The notes under the pieces are model-generated. The model was not told where the DNA came from. It saw only the letters and a list, made by a program, of their open reading frames with translations, and did not search any database. A program made the translations under genes and the position numbers. This document shows positions 45,859 to 56,293 of a stretch of DNA of 64,000 nucleotides, one piece after another. The DNA is from Isoetes taiwanensis (lineage: Eukaryota > Streptophyta > Lycopodiopsida > Isoetales > Isoetaceae), in assembly GCA_021234155.1 (NCBI GenBank), contig JAJEKV010000030.1:16852003-16916002 (forward strand), given 5' to 3'. Each line of letters starts with the position of its first letter. Within the stretch, counting starts at the first letter, position 1.

Positions 45859-47410
45859 AGCAAGCGTAATGACCATTAGGCTTAAATTTCCACACCCCTG
45901 CTGTGCCTGAGATTTTCTTGAATGTCCATCGCCCTTGTTCAGGTTTTGAATCCCCTATATTGGCATGTTTAGTCTTCTTTTTTTGGTTTTTTGCTCAAGA
46001 AGTGGTCTGTTGAAGAGATTTTTAGCTCAAGAAATGGTCTGTTGAACAGAATAGATGCTTAAGGAGTGGATTAGAAGAAGAAAACTAGTCAAATATTGTG
46101 TTCATGAGCAGGGGATTCGATGGCTTTCTACCAAACTTCAAAGATTTTATCTAGCCTTCACCAAAGGCAGGTTTAGCGGCCTTCAGCAATAGCAGGTTGA
46201 GCGGCATTCCACAAAAGCAGGTTGAGCAGTTTAGAAGAAACTCTTAGGTTTTGATTTTGAGGCTGAGAATGGAGATTTGTGCCTCAGTTCCGGCAAATCC
46301 GCCTGCAAAAGAATACTTAGGTTTTGATTTTGAGGTTGAAAATGGAGATATGTGCCTTTTCGTTAAAAAATGAGCAGAACAAGCTACTATCACTTTCTCT
46401 GTTCGCAATCATTCCTTAACGTGCCTATAATGGTTCATTTCATACTCCAGTAGTTTACAGACTCGATTCACTCAGAAAATGTTGAAAATTGAGCCTTTGC
46501 AGGGGATTCGAAAAACATAATAAGTCTTATCTTTTCGTAGATACGTAGTATGGAGGGCGAAGCCGTGATAGATATGAGCTCTTTGCTTGGAAGTTTAGGG
46601 ACAGGGGACCCAGAAAGAAATGGGAAAAGAGGAAGGGTGCAGACTGCTGCCCATTTTATTAGACAAGCAAGAAATGCGAGGATGATGAGGGAATCATCTA
46701 TGTTGGTTCGGGAAACTGCTGCAGAGGCATCTCAGTTCTGGCAAATCCAACATCTCATCTCAATTCTGGCAAAAGAATAATGCGCACTCCATAGCTTGCA
46801 CTGCGAAGAAAGAACCTGGCATGCTAGAACAGAGCAAGCGGCGCCGCTTCGCAAAACTCGGAGCACAGTTACGTGCTATAATGTGAAGGGAATAATGCCG
46901 TAATTTAAGCCAAATGATCATTACTGTTTCATCATTCTCAAAGAATAAAGAAGAATGAAACAATTATGTGAAAATGAACATGTTCATTGTCTGGCATAGT
47001 GATTTGAAGTCTATTTGTATTATTCACGATACAATGGTTTATAACAAACATGATATTAGTCAATCGTTTACAAGCCCAACAATGCTAAACTATGTCATTT
47101 TACAATATAGCCTTATCATTTATAGGTCCCAAACATTACAACTTCCAACCTGTGCCCAGCAACGCCAGGCCCTTTAACTATTTTGAATATTCTTATAGCT
47201 AACTAATAGTTTGCCTTTTTCCTAGTTTTTTTTTCCTCCCGAGACATAAGAGGCAAAACCTATTTCGTTTCCATTCATTACAAGGAATCCGCATTTCCAT
47301 TCATCAAAGAGAGGCTTACATTATTTACGCAATTTGAAAAGGACTTAAATTATTTGCTTATACAAAGGGGATAGCTTGTATATACATAAGAACGGACAAC
47401 AGGATCTACA
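45859..47410. other. intergenic with one small unrecognised ORF
   Basis: A 76-codon frame at 46550-46780 (MEGEAVIDMSSLLGSLGTGD ..., Arg-rich middle) has no recognised family and may be an exon remnant. A hairpin-like GTGCCCAGCAACGCCAGGCC at 47151 recalls the Helitron 3' hairpin but lacks CTAG. Short duplications (CAGGTTGAGCGGC type) lie at 46166-46230. Confidence 0.4.
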
Positions 47411-49695
47411 TCAGATAGATGCATAGCCATAAGAGTCATTGTGAAGCGGCAGCAAGGTAGGCACTATGAAAGTACCTTCTTGAGAATCTAAAAAGGTTCT
47501 CAAAATGCTCTCCGGAACTCCAAAAGAGGCAGCCAAGACTCGTGCGTCCAACGCCTTCAGAACAGAATTTCCCCCTAAAATACAAATGCAAAATGTCACA
47601 AGACGAACAAAACATGAACAGAAAGAAGCAACAGAACACCTAGCTAGGTACCTGCAAGAACGTGTGAATGCTCGTGCTTTCCAACAGGAAGCAAGGAGAT
47701 GGTGAAACCCACAAAATCAAAAGTGCAATAGGTATCAGCAACTTGGATGCTTGGGAAGAACCTAGGCACCAAGAAAACACTTCCGGCCTTAACACTCCGG
47801 TTAAGGGCAGTGGTTCCATTAGGGAATGATATATGCACACTCCCTGTTCCGTTAGTCACCACACCAATCTCCACAGAATGGGGATTCCAATGAGGGACCA
47901 CCATTGCTCCCTGCAAAGGTAACAATTAAAGACCCGTAGTAAGAAAGATAAAACTTTACTAAAACAACAAAACTAAAGGCTTAACTTAGCAATAAAACTA
48001 ATGGCTTAATTGTTTACTGTCATGAAACTAGTGATCTGCCTCTTCCTATGAGATAGTTATATTCAGAAACCAAACCAAGGCCTTGCTTACTAGCATAAAA
48101 TTAGCATTCACTTGTTCCCCTTCATCCGTTATCCATGGATTCATTTGCACTGTACATTAATTCATGTCTGCCTAAGTCTCATAGTAACCTACATTGAGTC
48201 TCATTTTGTGTCTTCTTAGCTTCAAGTCTCTAATGAAGGATTAAGGTACCTTCTGCATGCATTCAAATGTCCTGAAATAGATGGGAAGCTACAATATATC
48301 TATTGTGATCTATATTATAAGAAAGCAGTTTTAAGTTATTCTGTAGTTTATTTTTGCTTAAAAATTTATGCAGATGTCCATTGGTGCCCGCCTTAGACAA
48401 GTCATGCATGCTGCTTTAAGGGACTTGTTCAGACTTGACCTAACATTTTGTTGCCAAAACAGAACTGAGAGAGACATACCGCTTCCAAGTGAACCCCAAA
48501 GAGTCCAACATTAATTTCCTTCAGAAACTTCTTGCCCTGACCAAACCTGGCCCAACCATATTCGTTCTCGACAGCCTTCTCCTCAAAAAGGCTATAAGCC
48601 TGGGGAGATTTATCCTTCTTCTCCTTCTTATCCTTTTTGTGTTTCTTGTGCTTGTTAATTGGAAGCGAATTCCTCCAGTTCCAAGAATCGGATTCAGGGA
48701 GTGGGAGGGGCAAATCAACTGCTTCAAACTCTGCAGTGGAACCGTTAACTATGGTAACTATGGGACCCTTGGATTGAGTGCTGAGGATAGTGGCCACTTC
48801 TTCTCTAGACAACTGCATTCAGAGCAACACAAACTCAAATACCCTAAAATGCCATGGTTAAGCTCAGAAAATCAAGGAAAAAAAGGTACTACAAACCTTC
48901 AATGCTGCTGCCAGAACATCTAAATCAAAGCCAGAAAAAAGTGTTGTTGGGTTTGATCCACCTCCAATAAAAAATGCCTAGTTCACAGTTCATTGCTTTT
49001 TGTTAGTATAAGCAAATAGGTCTGATTTATAGCACCACATTTCAAGTACCACAGACCTCTATCGGACCGTCTGCTGCTTCTATCAACCAAAGTATCTCCA
49101 GATCATCTTCTTGGGTATTAAGAAAGTAGAAAACAGTCCCTTCAGGGATAGCATACGCATCACCTACTTGCATATTCAGTCTAACTTCATTATCCCCTTC
49201 TTTGCCTTCTGCGATCCAGGTTAGTGTGGCATTGCCTAAAGAACATGGATATGTAAGTACCGAGAATACTAGAGAGCGTACATTTAAACCATTTCCAATC
49301 AAATGCTCGAAGAACATCTAATAAAGCAGATAGGAAGCAATAACAGAAATTGAGTATTATTTGGATCCTTTTCATGCAATGTCTACATAAAATGAGAAAT
49401 AAATAATGTATTCGTTACCTTTGTTGATGTAAAAGACGCTTTTAGCAGATAGGTATTGGGGCAAAAGAAGCGAGCTGGATTTCATTTGCACTAGAGAAAG
49501 CATGAAGTTGGGAAAGAAATGACCAACTTCGGGCTTGAACACACGAATTTCACCATCATCAGTCCTCACAACCCTAAAGGGCTCTTCCAAAATAAAAGGA
49601 CTACTCTGTCTCTGGTCTGGTTCAAGTGCCCTAGAAGCTACAAGACTCAGCAATAGGGTAAAAACAAGCACCATGCCGGAGCAACTCCACGCCAT
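47411..49695 (-). CDS. vicilin-like 7S globulin (cupin), six exons, intact
   Basis: Exons on the minus strand: 49695-49419, 49235-49057, 48977-48897, 48812-48480, 47910-47652 and 47574-47411. Together they give 1,293 nt, 430 aa, with no internal stop and phases matching at every join. Residues 1-23 are a typical secretory signal peptide (LVFTLLLSLVASRA). The N-terminal cupin (about 30-190) has FRVVRTDDGEIRVF, LPQYLSAKSVFYINKG and GDAYAIPEGTVFYFLN. A Lys-rich linker KHKKHKKDKKEKK lies near 233-246. The C-terminal cupin starts about 285 with VVPHWNPHSVEIGVV, GTGSVHISFP and GSVFLVPRFFP, ending SFGVPESILRTFL. This is the vicilin/vicilin-like layout; known members are storage or secreted proteins of seeds and spores. 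I chose the ATG at 49695 because the upstream in-frame ATG (49755) lies within a likely 5'-UTR intron (GTACCC ... TTTGTCAG). Confidence 0.9.
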
Positions 49696-49739
49696 TTTTC
49701 GAGCTGAGAAAAGGACCTGACAAACGAAGAAGAAAGGAA

Positions 49740-49880
49740 CAAATGTCATCACCATTGCATGATTTTTAAACTTGAGTTTTTGGCGATGAGGCTAGATGAG
49801 CAAGGGTACCTGGTGTTGTGAAAGATGGGAGAATCTGATGGTGTGCTCTGCTGCGGATGTGGATATATATAAGCAGAAGC
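49740..49880 (-). promoter_or_regulatory. vicilin-like gene promoter, leader and 5'-UTR intron
   Basis: On the minus strand a TATA run (GCTTATATATATCC, plus 49861-49874) stands about 55 bp before CACCAG|GTACCC (donor at 49809). The intron ends in CTTCTTCGTTTGTCAG at about 49717, some 20 bp before the ATG. TGCATGCAA (an RY element; plus 49905-49913) lies about 40 bp upstream of the TATA box, as in seed/spore storage-protein promoters. Confidence 0.6.
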
Positions 49881-50018
49881 AGAGAGGATTTTTGATAAGC
49901 TTATTGCATGCAAGTACATCAGGGTGAACACATGGCAGAAGCCAGGGCGGCCAGCCTTGTATCTTGCACACCAACCACGTAAACATTGGTCCAACGTGAT
50001 TTAGAGAGATTTTTGCAA

Positions 50019-50890
50019 CTATTAGGACGAAATTTTAACCACCTTAAAATTTCGCCCTATTTCAGCTAAATTTTAAAAGGTGAAATTTCATGTTGACGTC
50101 GTGGCGGCGTTTTGGGCGGCGCCGCCTTCTCCCTCTGTTTCTGCCGATCTGTTTCTGCCTCTGTTTCTGCCTGCTCCCTGTTTCTTCCCCGCTAAAACCC
50201 ACAGGTTGTTTGAATCGATGGGCTTGCTGGATAAGTTGTGGGACGATGTTCTTGCAGGGCCGACGCCTCAGACGGGCCTTGGCCGCCTCAGAAAATCTCG
50301 CACCATCGCGACCACGCACCTCGACCCTGTTTCTCCTTCCCAGGTAACTAAAGCAACTACCCAAATCGTTTAAATTTGCGGCCCGGATCTTCAATATTCT
50401 CTAAGCATTTGTTGTTTGCCCTTGTTTTAAGACATGACAAGGAGAAAGCGGTGACTTCTCTGCGGAAGAAATAGAACGAGTGAACCGGGCGATTAACGTA
50501 AAACCCCCTCTGCTAAGGACCGCCTGCTCCCGTTGTGAAGAACCTCGAGCCCATCTGAAGCTCTGAGGCAATGAATGAAGCTTTGATGCCGATCTTGCCG
50601 TTCTTAAGACAAATCCGGTGGCCCTAGACAGAAACGAGCTCCCCTTTTCTCATGATCAAGGTTGGATCATGATTCACGGCTTGCTTCTCTCATTTTCTTT
50701 CTTGATTACATGAATCCGGTTGAAGTGGAGGTATTTCTTTACTTTTTGAATCGGATATCTCAAGAACACAGTGATTTTCCGATTTTTCTTCTTTAGTGCA
50801 TGAATTTGGATGAATCGGAGAGGTGTTTTTTCGGCCCGAACCGAGATCCTCATGAACGGGCTAAAATTTTAAGGTAGTTAAAATTTCGTC
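50019..50890 (+). mobile_element. Pack-type element carrying a DRM1/ARP exon
   Basis: Imperfect inverted repeats flank the block: GACGAAATTTTAACCACC / TTAAAATTTCGCCC at 50021-50053, and the complement GGGCTAAAATTTTAAGG / TAGTTAAAATTTCGTC at 50855-50891. Between them sits 5' UTR plus exon 1 of a dormancy/auxin-associated gene and unrelated sequence. I see no transposase. The structure suits a Pack-MULE-like capture, but the target duplication is not clear. Confidence 0.5.
50218..50343 (+). pseudogene. exon 1 of a dormancy/auxin-associated (DRM1/ARP) gene, captured fragment
   Basis: The ATG at 50218 opens MGLLDKLWDDVLAGPTPQTG followed by LGRLRK. This is the signature N-terminus of plant DRM1/auxin-repressed proteins (M-x-LLDKLWDDVxAGPxPDxGLGKLRK). 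The exon ends at a donor CCCAG|GTAACT. The remaining conserved parts of the family (TPGTP repeats, DNVWRSVFHPGSN) are not found within the next 2 kb, so the gene is incomplete. A GC-rich leader with CCTCTGTTTCTGCC repeats precedes it. Confidence 0.75.
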
Positions 50891-50894
50891 GGAG

Positions 50895-51009
50895 AATTTC
50901 AATCGCCATAAAATTTCTTGTGGAAATTTTCAGCAGACCTGGCGGCGCCGCTCGTGGCCCGCCAGGTCAGCTGAAAATTTCCACAAGAAATTTCAAGGCG
51001 ATTGAAATT
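50895..51009. repeat. foldback with 50-bp arms
   Basis: AATTTCAATCGCC, AAATTTCTTGTGGAAATTTT, CAGC, GACCTGGCGG on the left pair with CCGCCAGGTCAGCTG, AAAATTTCCACAAGAAATTT, CAAGGCGATTGAAATT on the right. The loop is about 12 bases (CGCCGCTCGTGG). It directly follows the Pack-type element. Confidence 0.85.
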
Positions 51010-52360
51010 ACTCCTTCCAAAAGACCAGACCTATGTGCACCTCTATCTTTATCCCCATGCCCATCTTATGGGCTATTCATGTTGGCATTTCCGCATCCCA
51101 AATTGAAGTAGGTGATTTTCTGCCAATTTGCTTGTCGTCATCGATGTCGGACCTGCGTTTCTTGCATTTCGAGTCGCCATTCTAGCACCTTAGAATGGAA
51201 ATGGGATTGACGTTCTTTGCATTTAACTTGTTGTAGCAGGTAACAAAAACTAAGAATCCATCCACAACACACCTTTCCTCTAGGCAATTCAGGCAGATTT
51301 CGTCCATGACGTTGTGGAATCTATCTGGGGCGGTTTCCTACAATGGTTTCCTAGAATGATCGTGGTGAAGACTATAAAGTAGTCATGTCGCAAGTAATGC
51401 ATGCATCATCATTTTGCAACCTCGGCCTAAGCGTTATATATTAGGAGTTATATGTGTTGATTCCGATTTTGCCCTTGCATCCCAATGGATAACTCTTTTC
51501 GAAGCTAGAGAGAGCCACAACAACCATGATCACCAAGAAACTCACAGACATAAGGGGGGACTATTAACATAGACAAACAGTAACCTTCGAAAGGAAATGG
51601 ACTTTCATGCAAGCCATGCTAATAGAGGAATATGTCTAAGGTAAAATTGAATTGAATTGAGTTGAATTGGGGGTGTAGGGGTAGGGGAACGGAGAGAGAG
51701 AATAAAGATAGGTTCATCACCTAGGATAGCCAGGTAGTTAGGTCAATAGGCCCGCACCCTAGAGCGTAAGAACCCACTGACTCTCAGAGGGATGAGTAAA
51801 CTGAGCGAGTGCAAGTCTAGCAAGGGTTAGAAAAGCGTCTCACATAGTCAATTCCAACATTGATGTCGGAAAAAAGGGTTCTATGAAACAATTTAGGAAT
51901 TGAATTAAATTGAATTGACTTTCTTTTCATCCACAGAGACCAAAAGGTCTTTTTTTTTTTTTTTTTGAAGGACGTCAGACTTTATTAATAACACTCCACC
52001 AGAATACATAATACAATGCAGAGACGGGAATAAAAAACCCAGTGGACAATCAGATCCAACTGAGCAGGGCCACCCATCTAAGCATGATAATTCAATGCAA
52101 TCCACACTATTTTCCTCTCCTACAAAGAGAAGAATAATATATAATCATATTTATAGAAAAGTTACTTTAACCAGGTCGAACTTCCACATCCATAGAATCA
52201 TTAGCAACAACTTGATCTGCTCCCTGGTGTCTCAATGCCACTGAATCAGGGACATCCACTGCAACAATCATAGCAGATACTGGAGCTACAGAGTGAACTA
52301 ACATAGATTGAGGAGCCCAGCTATTTTTGCGACGTGCAAGCTTCTTCACACAACTACCAT
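51010..52360. other. intergenic, no gene recognised
   Basis: AT-rich with ATTGA-type short repeats (51644-51669, 51899-51917). A segment CCACAGAGACCAAAAGGTC followed by poly-T (51932-51967) recalls the 3' end of the hairpin-element family on the minus strand. No gene seen. Confidence 0.45.
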
Positions 52361-52814
52361 TAACAATCAACACACAACTACCATTAACATTATTAACACA
52401 AACCATTGCATTTAACACATTTAAAATAAAATCCCTTAAACCCCCTTTGGTTTGGGTGCATATTCATACGGGGGGTTACGTAGGGCAGCGAGAGCCCCAA
52501 AAAAATATTTACAATACATGTACAAAATTAACACCATTAAGTACATTCTCTCAAACCTTATAGTATTTTACAAATCTCAACACACAGTATACAAAAACTT
52601 GTACATGCATACTCCACAAACGAGGATCGCTATGTATGGTCCAGATCAAGGAATAAAGGGCAAATATGCCCATCTGACAGCTCTCGATGCCCGGAGTAAC
52701 CCCCCGTGTGAATATGCACCCAAACCAAAGGGGGTTTAAGGGATTTTATTTTAAATGTGTTAAATGCAATGGTTTGTGTTAATAATGTTAATGGTAGTTG
52801 TGTGTTGATTGTTA
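52361..52814. mobile_element. long-TIR MITE, copy 2
   Basis: The left arm 52361-52495 is inverted at about 52682-52814 with very few mismatches (TAACAATCAACACACAACTA ... GGTGCATATTC). The central region is homologous to the element at 39183-39653. The left end is next to a second partial copy of CACACAACTACCATTAACA (52348-52366), suggesting repeated insertion or end duplication. Confidence 0.85.
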
Positions 52815-53010
52815 TATTAAAAAAAAAATTTACAAAATACTTGCTAGGGTCTCACCTAGCAAATACAAATACTCCAAAAACTAAACCTAGTTAGAATTTG
52901 AGACGTGGTCTGCCCTGGTTTTACCCAGGCCCAAAACTTTAACCTGGCAGAAAGAAATACTTAAGCAAAGTTACCCAGATACTGTGTAGTTGCATCCATT
53001 GAGAGGATGT

Positions 53011-54072
53011 TCCAAGTAGGGAGCTGAGATTCCAAGCCCCAAATACCATGCAACACCAACTTAACGGATTAGAAAAGATCCTTCATTTATTTGTTTTTTA
53101 TCGACTTCCACCAAGGTCCCAAGTATAAGAAGGCAGAGATTTTTACCTCAAAATACTTGTTCCCAAGGTAGCATAAGTCATGACAATTCATAATAAATAT
53201 CAGAAGCTTATAATTATAATTGTTATTAAGGCCAGTCAAAAGCAGACCAATTCTAAAATAGCTAAGAACAAAGACCCTGTCATGTCTATCACAGGTTACC
53301 CAATGGTGTTAAACAAAGAACTTTTCTTAGTGTAGGTCTTTCCAGATCACAAGTCCAGAAGTATTGATCCTTCGGTATATTTCCAGATGTGTAAAGTTAT
53401 GATCTTACAGGTCCGGGATTTGGGTCTGCATGCTACCCCCAGAAATAACATAAAAACCTTTAACTGTGTAATTCCAATGCCTTCTTTATTGGCCCAAAGG
53501 TGTCTAAGAAAGGCAACTGGTCAGCAGCCCAATTAAGAAGTATCTGCGTGTTGGTCAGCAGCCCAATTAAGAAGTATCTGCGTGTCTAAAAGTAAACAGG
53601 GTCTATCCCAAGTAGGGAGCTGGGATTCCCAACCTAAATACCATGCAACACCAACCCAGTGGATAAAATTTAAAAGGTCTTTAATTTCTGAATTTATCCA
53701 CTTAGTTCCCAAATATAAGAAGGCAGATAAAACATACCTCAAAATATTTGTTCTCAAGGTGGAGTTAGTCTAAATAGCTGGTAATAAATAATAAAGAGTA
53801 AAGATCAGATGACTGTAAATTCGATGAAACAAAAGCTGCCCGGAACACAACTCCATAGGTCTTGTTAGGTAGACATATTTTTTTCTAAGTGTGTAAGGCC
53901 ATGCTAACACAGGTCTGGGATTTGGGCCTGCATGTTGTCAAACTGTAAAAACATAAATTCCTTAAACAGTGCAAACTAAATGCACTCTTTATTCAGGAAA
54001 GATGTCTTAGAAAAGCAACCTCTTAGCAACCCAATTAATAAATGAGTGCGTATCTTAAAATAAACAGAGTCT
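53011..54072. repeat. tandem repeat, about 596-bp unit
   Basis: Unit 1 (about 53011-53606) and unit 2 (53607-54072, with deletions) share CAAGTAGGGAGCTGRGATTC, ATACCATGCAACACCAAC, TATAAGAAGGCAGA, ACCTCAAAATAYTTGTTC and CTGGGATTTGGG. A further 33-bp duplication (GGTCAGCAGCCCAATTAAGA) lies at 53519-53584. Confidence 0.75.
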
Positions 54073-55117
54073 ATCCCTAACCTATAAGCTTGAGATAAGA
54101 GCAACCACCATGCTGTTTTCATAATTAGACAAATAAGGAGAGAACCAGCCACCTTTTCAAAGCTAGACCTTTTTTTTCCAAAATGGTTTTTTATTTTTTA
54201 TTTTTCCAACAGGAGACATACTGCAGAGGACCCATGTATTTGTCCCTTGTTTTTTCAGCAGAACTTAATAAACTAAGGCCATGTAGGTAAAACAACGGTG
54301 GTGTTATTTTCAGTTTTACATCTTTAAACCGCATAATCCTACACTTGAAATAGAAAATATGTAGCAATATAAGCATGAAAAAGAAGAGTTTCAAGGGGCA
54401 GAATATCAGGTCTGCTCCTCATTTTTTAATCGCTCTATTAGTTTGCACAACCCAAACATCCTAAAGGTAGGTTCGATGTGTTACCTGCAGCAAAACCAGT
54501 CACACGTTAGCCTGAGGAGGGTAAGCATGAAGTAGCTAGCAGGTAAGCAAAATCAAACCATGTTTTCATCCGTTTCCTTTATGTTTAGACAAAATAGATG
54601 TGGAATATAGCAATCAGCATGTAAAGTAGTGCCCTAAACCCTTTCAATAATTAACAAAAGAAGCAGGGGCAGGATGTAAACAAGTGTCAGTCCCTTTGTT
54701 TTGAGATTTAAATAAAATGATCCCCTACAACTATAGTTACATGTGGATACAGAGATCAAGACTTAGGCGCAGAGATGTGCTTAAACCGACAAAATCCAGT
54801 ATTGATAAAGACTTCATGACGTTATGTTAAGAATCATAGTGCCCTCAATTGAACAGGATATCTACCAGACAAAGCTAGATATGATAAAAAATAGTTAAGA
54901 ATAACCTGAACTGTTCAACTATCTGTTCCATTCATGAGGTAATCAGAGATGCACATAGCATATGGACAGTAAGATAGATCCTGCAGATGACTACATTAAA
55001 CCCATTTAATGATCCAAGATAAAGAGATAGGATGTGTGCTGCTGTAAAATCACTTGCCCGGATGTTTCAGAGAGATGGATCTTCAGCAAAGTGAAAAGAA
55101 TTGTAATGATTCTACTA
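54073..55117. other. intergenic or element 3' region, no gene recognised
   Basis: No recognised gene. It lies between the AT-hook ORF and the tandem repeats and may belong to the same Penelope-like unit. Confidence 0.4.
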
Positions 55118-55408
55118 TTATTGAAACACATGAAGATTAACCTCATTAAGCTCGTCTCCAGTGTTAAATGCTGCCTCCAGGTCTGGATCAACATGAGTCA
55201 AAGCCGGATTGTTGTAAACAGGTTCATTGCTCTCCAAATTAGCAGCTCTCATAGTAGCATTACGGATCAGACACCTCTTGATGATGCTAGCCGCCTGTGA
55301 GTTTCTAGTCTGACCAGGGGGTATAGGCATTCTAAGCCCAAGAGGCGTGCCCCTTCCCCTAATATTCCTCGATCCAGGAGGGCGCCCAGGTCCGCGTTTT
55401 GGACCCAT
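55118..55408 (-). CDS. small AT-hook protein ORF
   Basis: From the ATG at 55408 the minus strand encodes 96 residues: MGPKRGPGRPPGSRNIRGRG ..., ending ...NEVNLHVFQ. PKRGPGRPPGSRN is a canonical AT-hook (GRP core) for minor-groove binding at AT-rich DNA. The rest is polar with an acidic end. An acceptor-like TTTGTTTCAG lies upstream at about 55430. It sits about 900 bp downstream of the reverse transcriptase on the same strand and could be a third ORF of that unit or an unrelated exon. Confidence 0.45.
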   Translation of the reverse strand: MGPKRGPGRPPGSRNIRGRGTPLGLRMPIPPGQTRNSQAASIIKRCLIRNATMRAANLESNEPVYNNPALTHVDPDLEAAFNTGDELNEVNLHVFQ

Positions 55409-55452
55409 GTCTATGCAGGGATTGAATAACTGAAACAAAGCTTCCAAAGCAA

Positions 55453-55535
55453 GGTCGGGCTGGCCGCTGGTGCAATGGAAAGAGCAGGTTAGTCGAATAG
55501 CATGGAGAATACTCCCAAGGGTTATTCCCGCTCAA
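55453..55535 (+). mobile_element. tRNA-like SINE head fragment
   Basis: GGCCGCTGGTGCAATGGAAA resembles an A box and AAGGGTTATTCCCGCTC a decayed B box, about 45 bp apart, as in tRNA-derived SINEs. No body or tail is recognisable. Confidence 0.35.
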
Positions 55536-55590
55536 ATTAATGTCCCAACCACCATATTGGCATTTTTGTATCAAAAGTACCAGTCCTTTC

Positions 55591-56110
55591 GTCTATGCCA
55601 TGTGTAAGAGGCAGAGTTTAATGTCCTGCCACAATAATTTTCATAAGTGCCTAGGATCTTATTTTAATCTAGGATGGGTTCATGAAAACCTTTTAGGGAC
55701 CTGAAATTTGTTAGATCTTTTAACTTGTAATTTATGTCAATTGACAATTTAATAAGAGAGAGTGTGTGTGCTCCACTGTTTTGGATCATTCTGATCATAC
55801 CCCCATTAGACCATCTGTAAGAGGGAGTGTGAGAAGCTTACCACAATCACTGTCATTATGTCTATGCCAGGTGTAAGTGTAAGTGGCGGAGTTCAATATT
55901 CTGCCACAATAATTTTCATGAGTGTCTAAGATCTTATTTTATTTTACTTAGTATGGGGTCATGCTAACATTTGAGGTCAAGAAACTTGTTAGATCTTCCA
56001 ACCTGTAGTTTGTGTCCATTGGCAGTTTAATAAGGGAGAAGTGTACCACTGTTTTGGATCAGTCTGATCATACCCCCTTTAAACCATCTGTATGAGGGAG
56101 TGCGTGAAGC
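55591..56110. repeat. 270-bp tandem duplication downstream of the reverse transcriptase
   Basis: Copies at about 55591-55837 and 55861-56110 share TCTATGCCAKGTGTAAG, CTGCCACAATAATTTTCAT, CCACTGTTTTGGATCA, TCTGATCATACCCCC and CCATCTGTAWGAGGGAGTG. They start about 180 bp after the end of the RT frame. Confidence 0.8.
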
Positions 56111-56293
56111 CGACCCTTCAAAAATTTATCCTTCCTCCTGCCGCAAGCAAAGAGGGTCTGTATTTTGGAAGCAAATGTTAGGCCGAGTAGGGTGCCTAGC
56201 AATGCTGCCAGGACCCTACACAGCTTGTTAAAGTAATCTACTCCAATTAGTCACCTAAATACCGAAAGGGGAACCCATAGAACCACTTGTTAA

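Noticed and set aside
47140-47180. Helitron end at GTGCCCAGCAACGCCAGGCC
   Set aside because: It resembles the 3' hairpin but no CTRR lies within 20 bp on either strand.
49695-49755. Upstream in-frame ATG of the vicilin-like gene (MVMTFVPFFFV...)
   Set aside because: It lies in a pyrimidine-rich stretch ending TTTGTCAG, best read as the end of a 5'-UTR intron. The ATG at 49695 is followed directly by a standard signal peptide.
55441-55540. Functional tRNA gene
   Set aside because: Only A- and B-box-like words are recognisable; no cloverleaf stems or 3' end can be formed convincingly.
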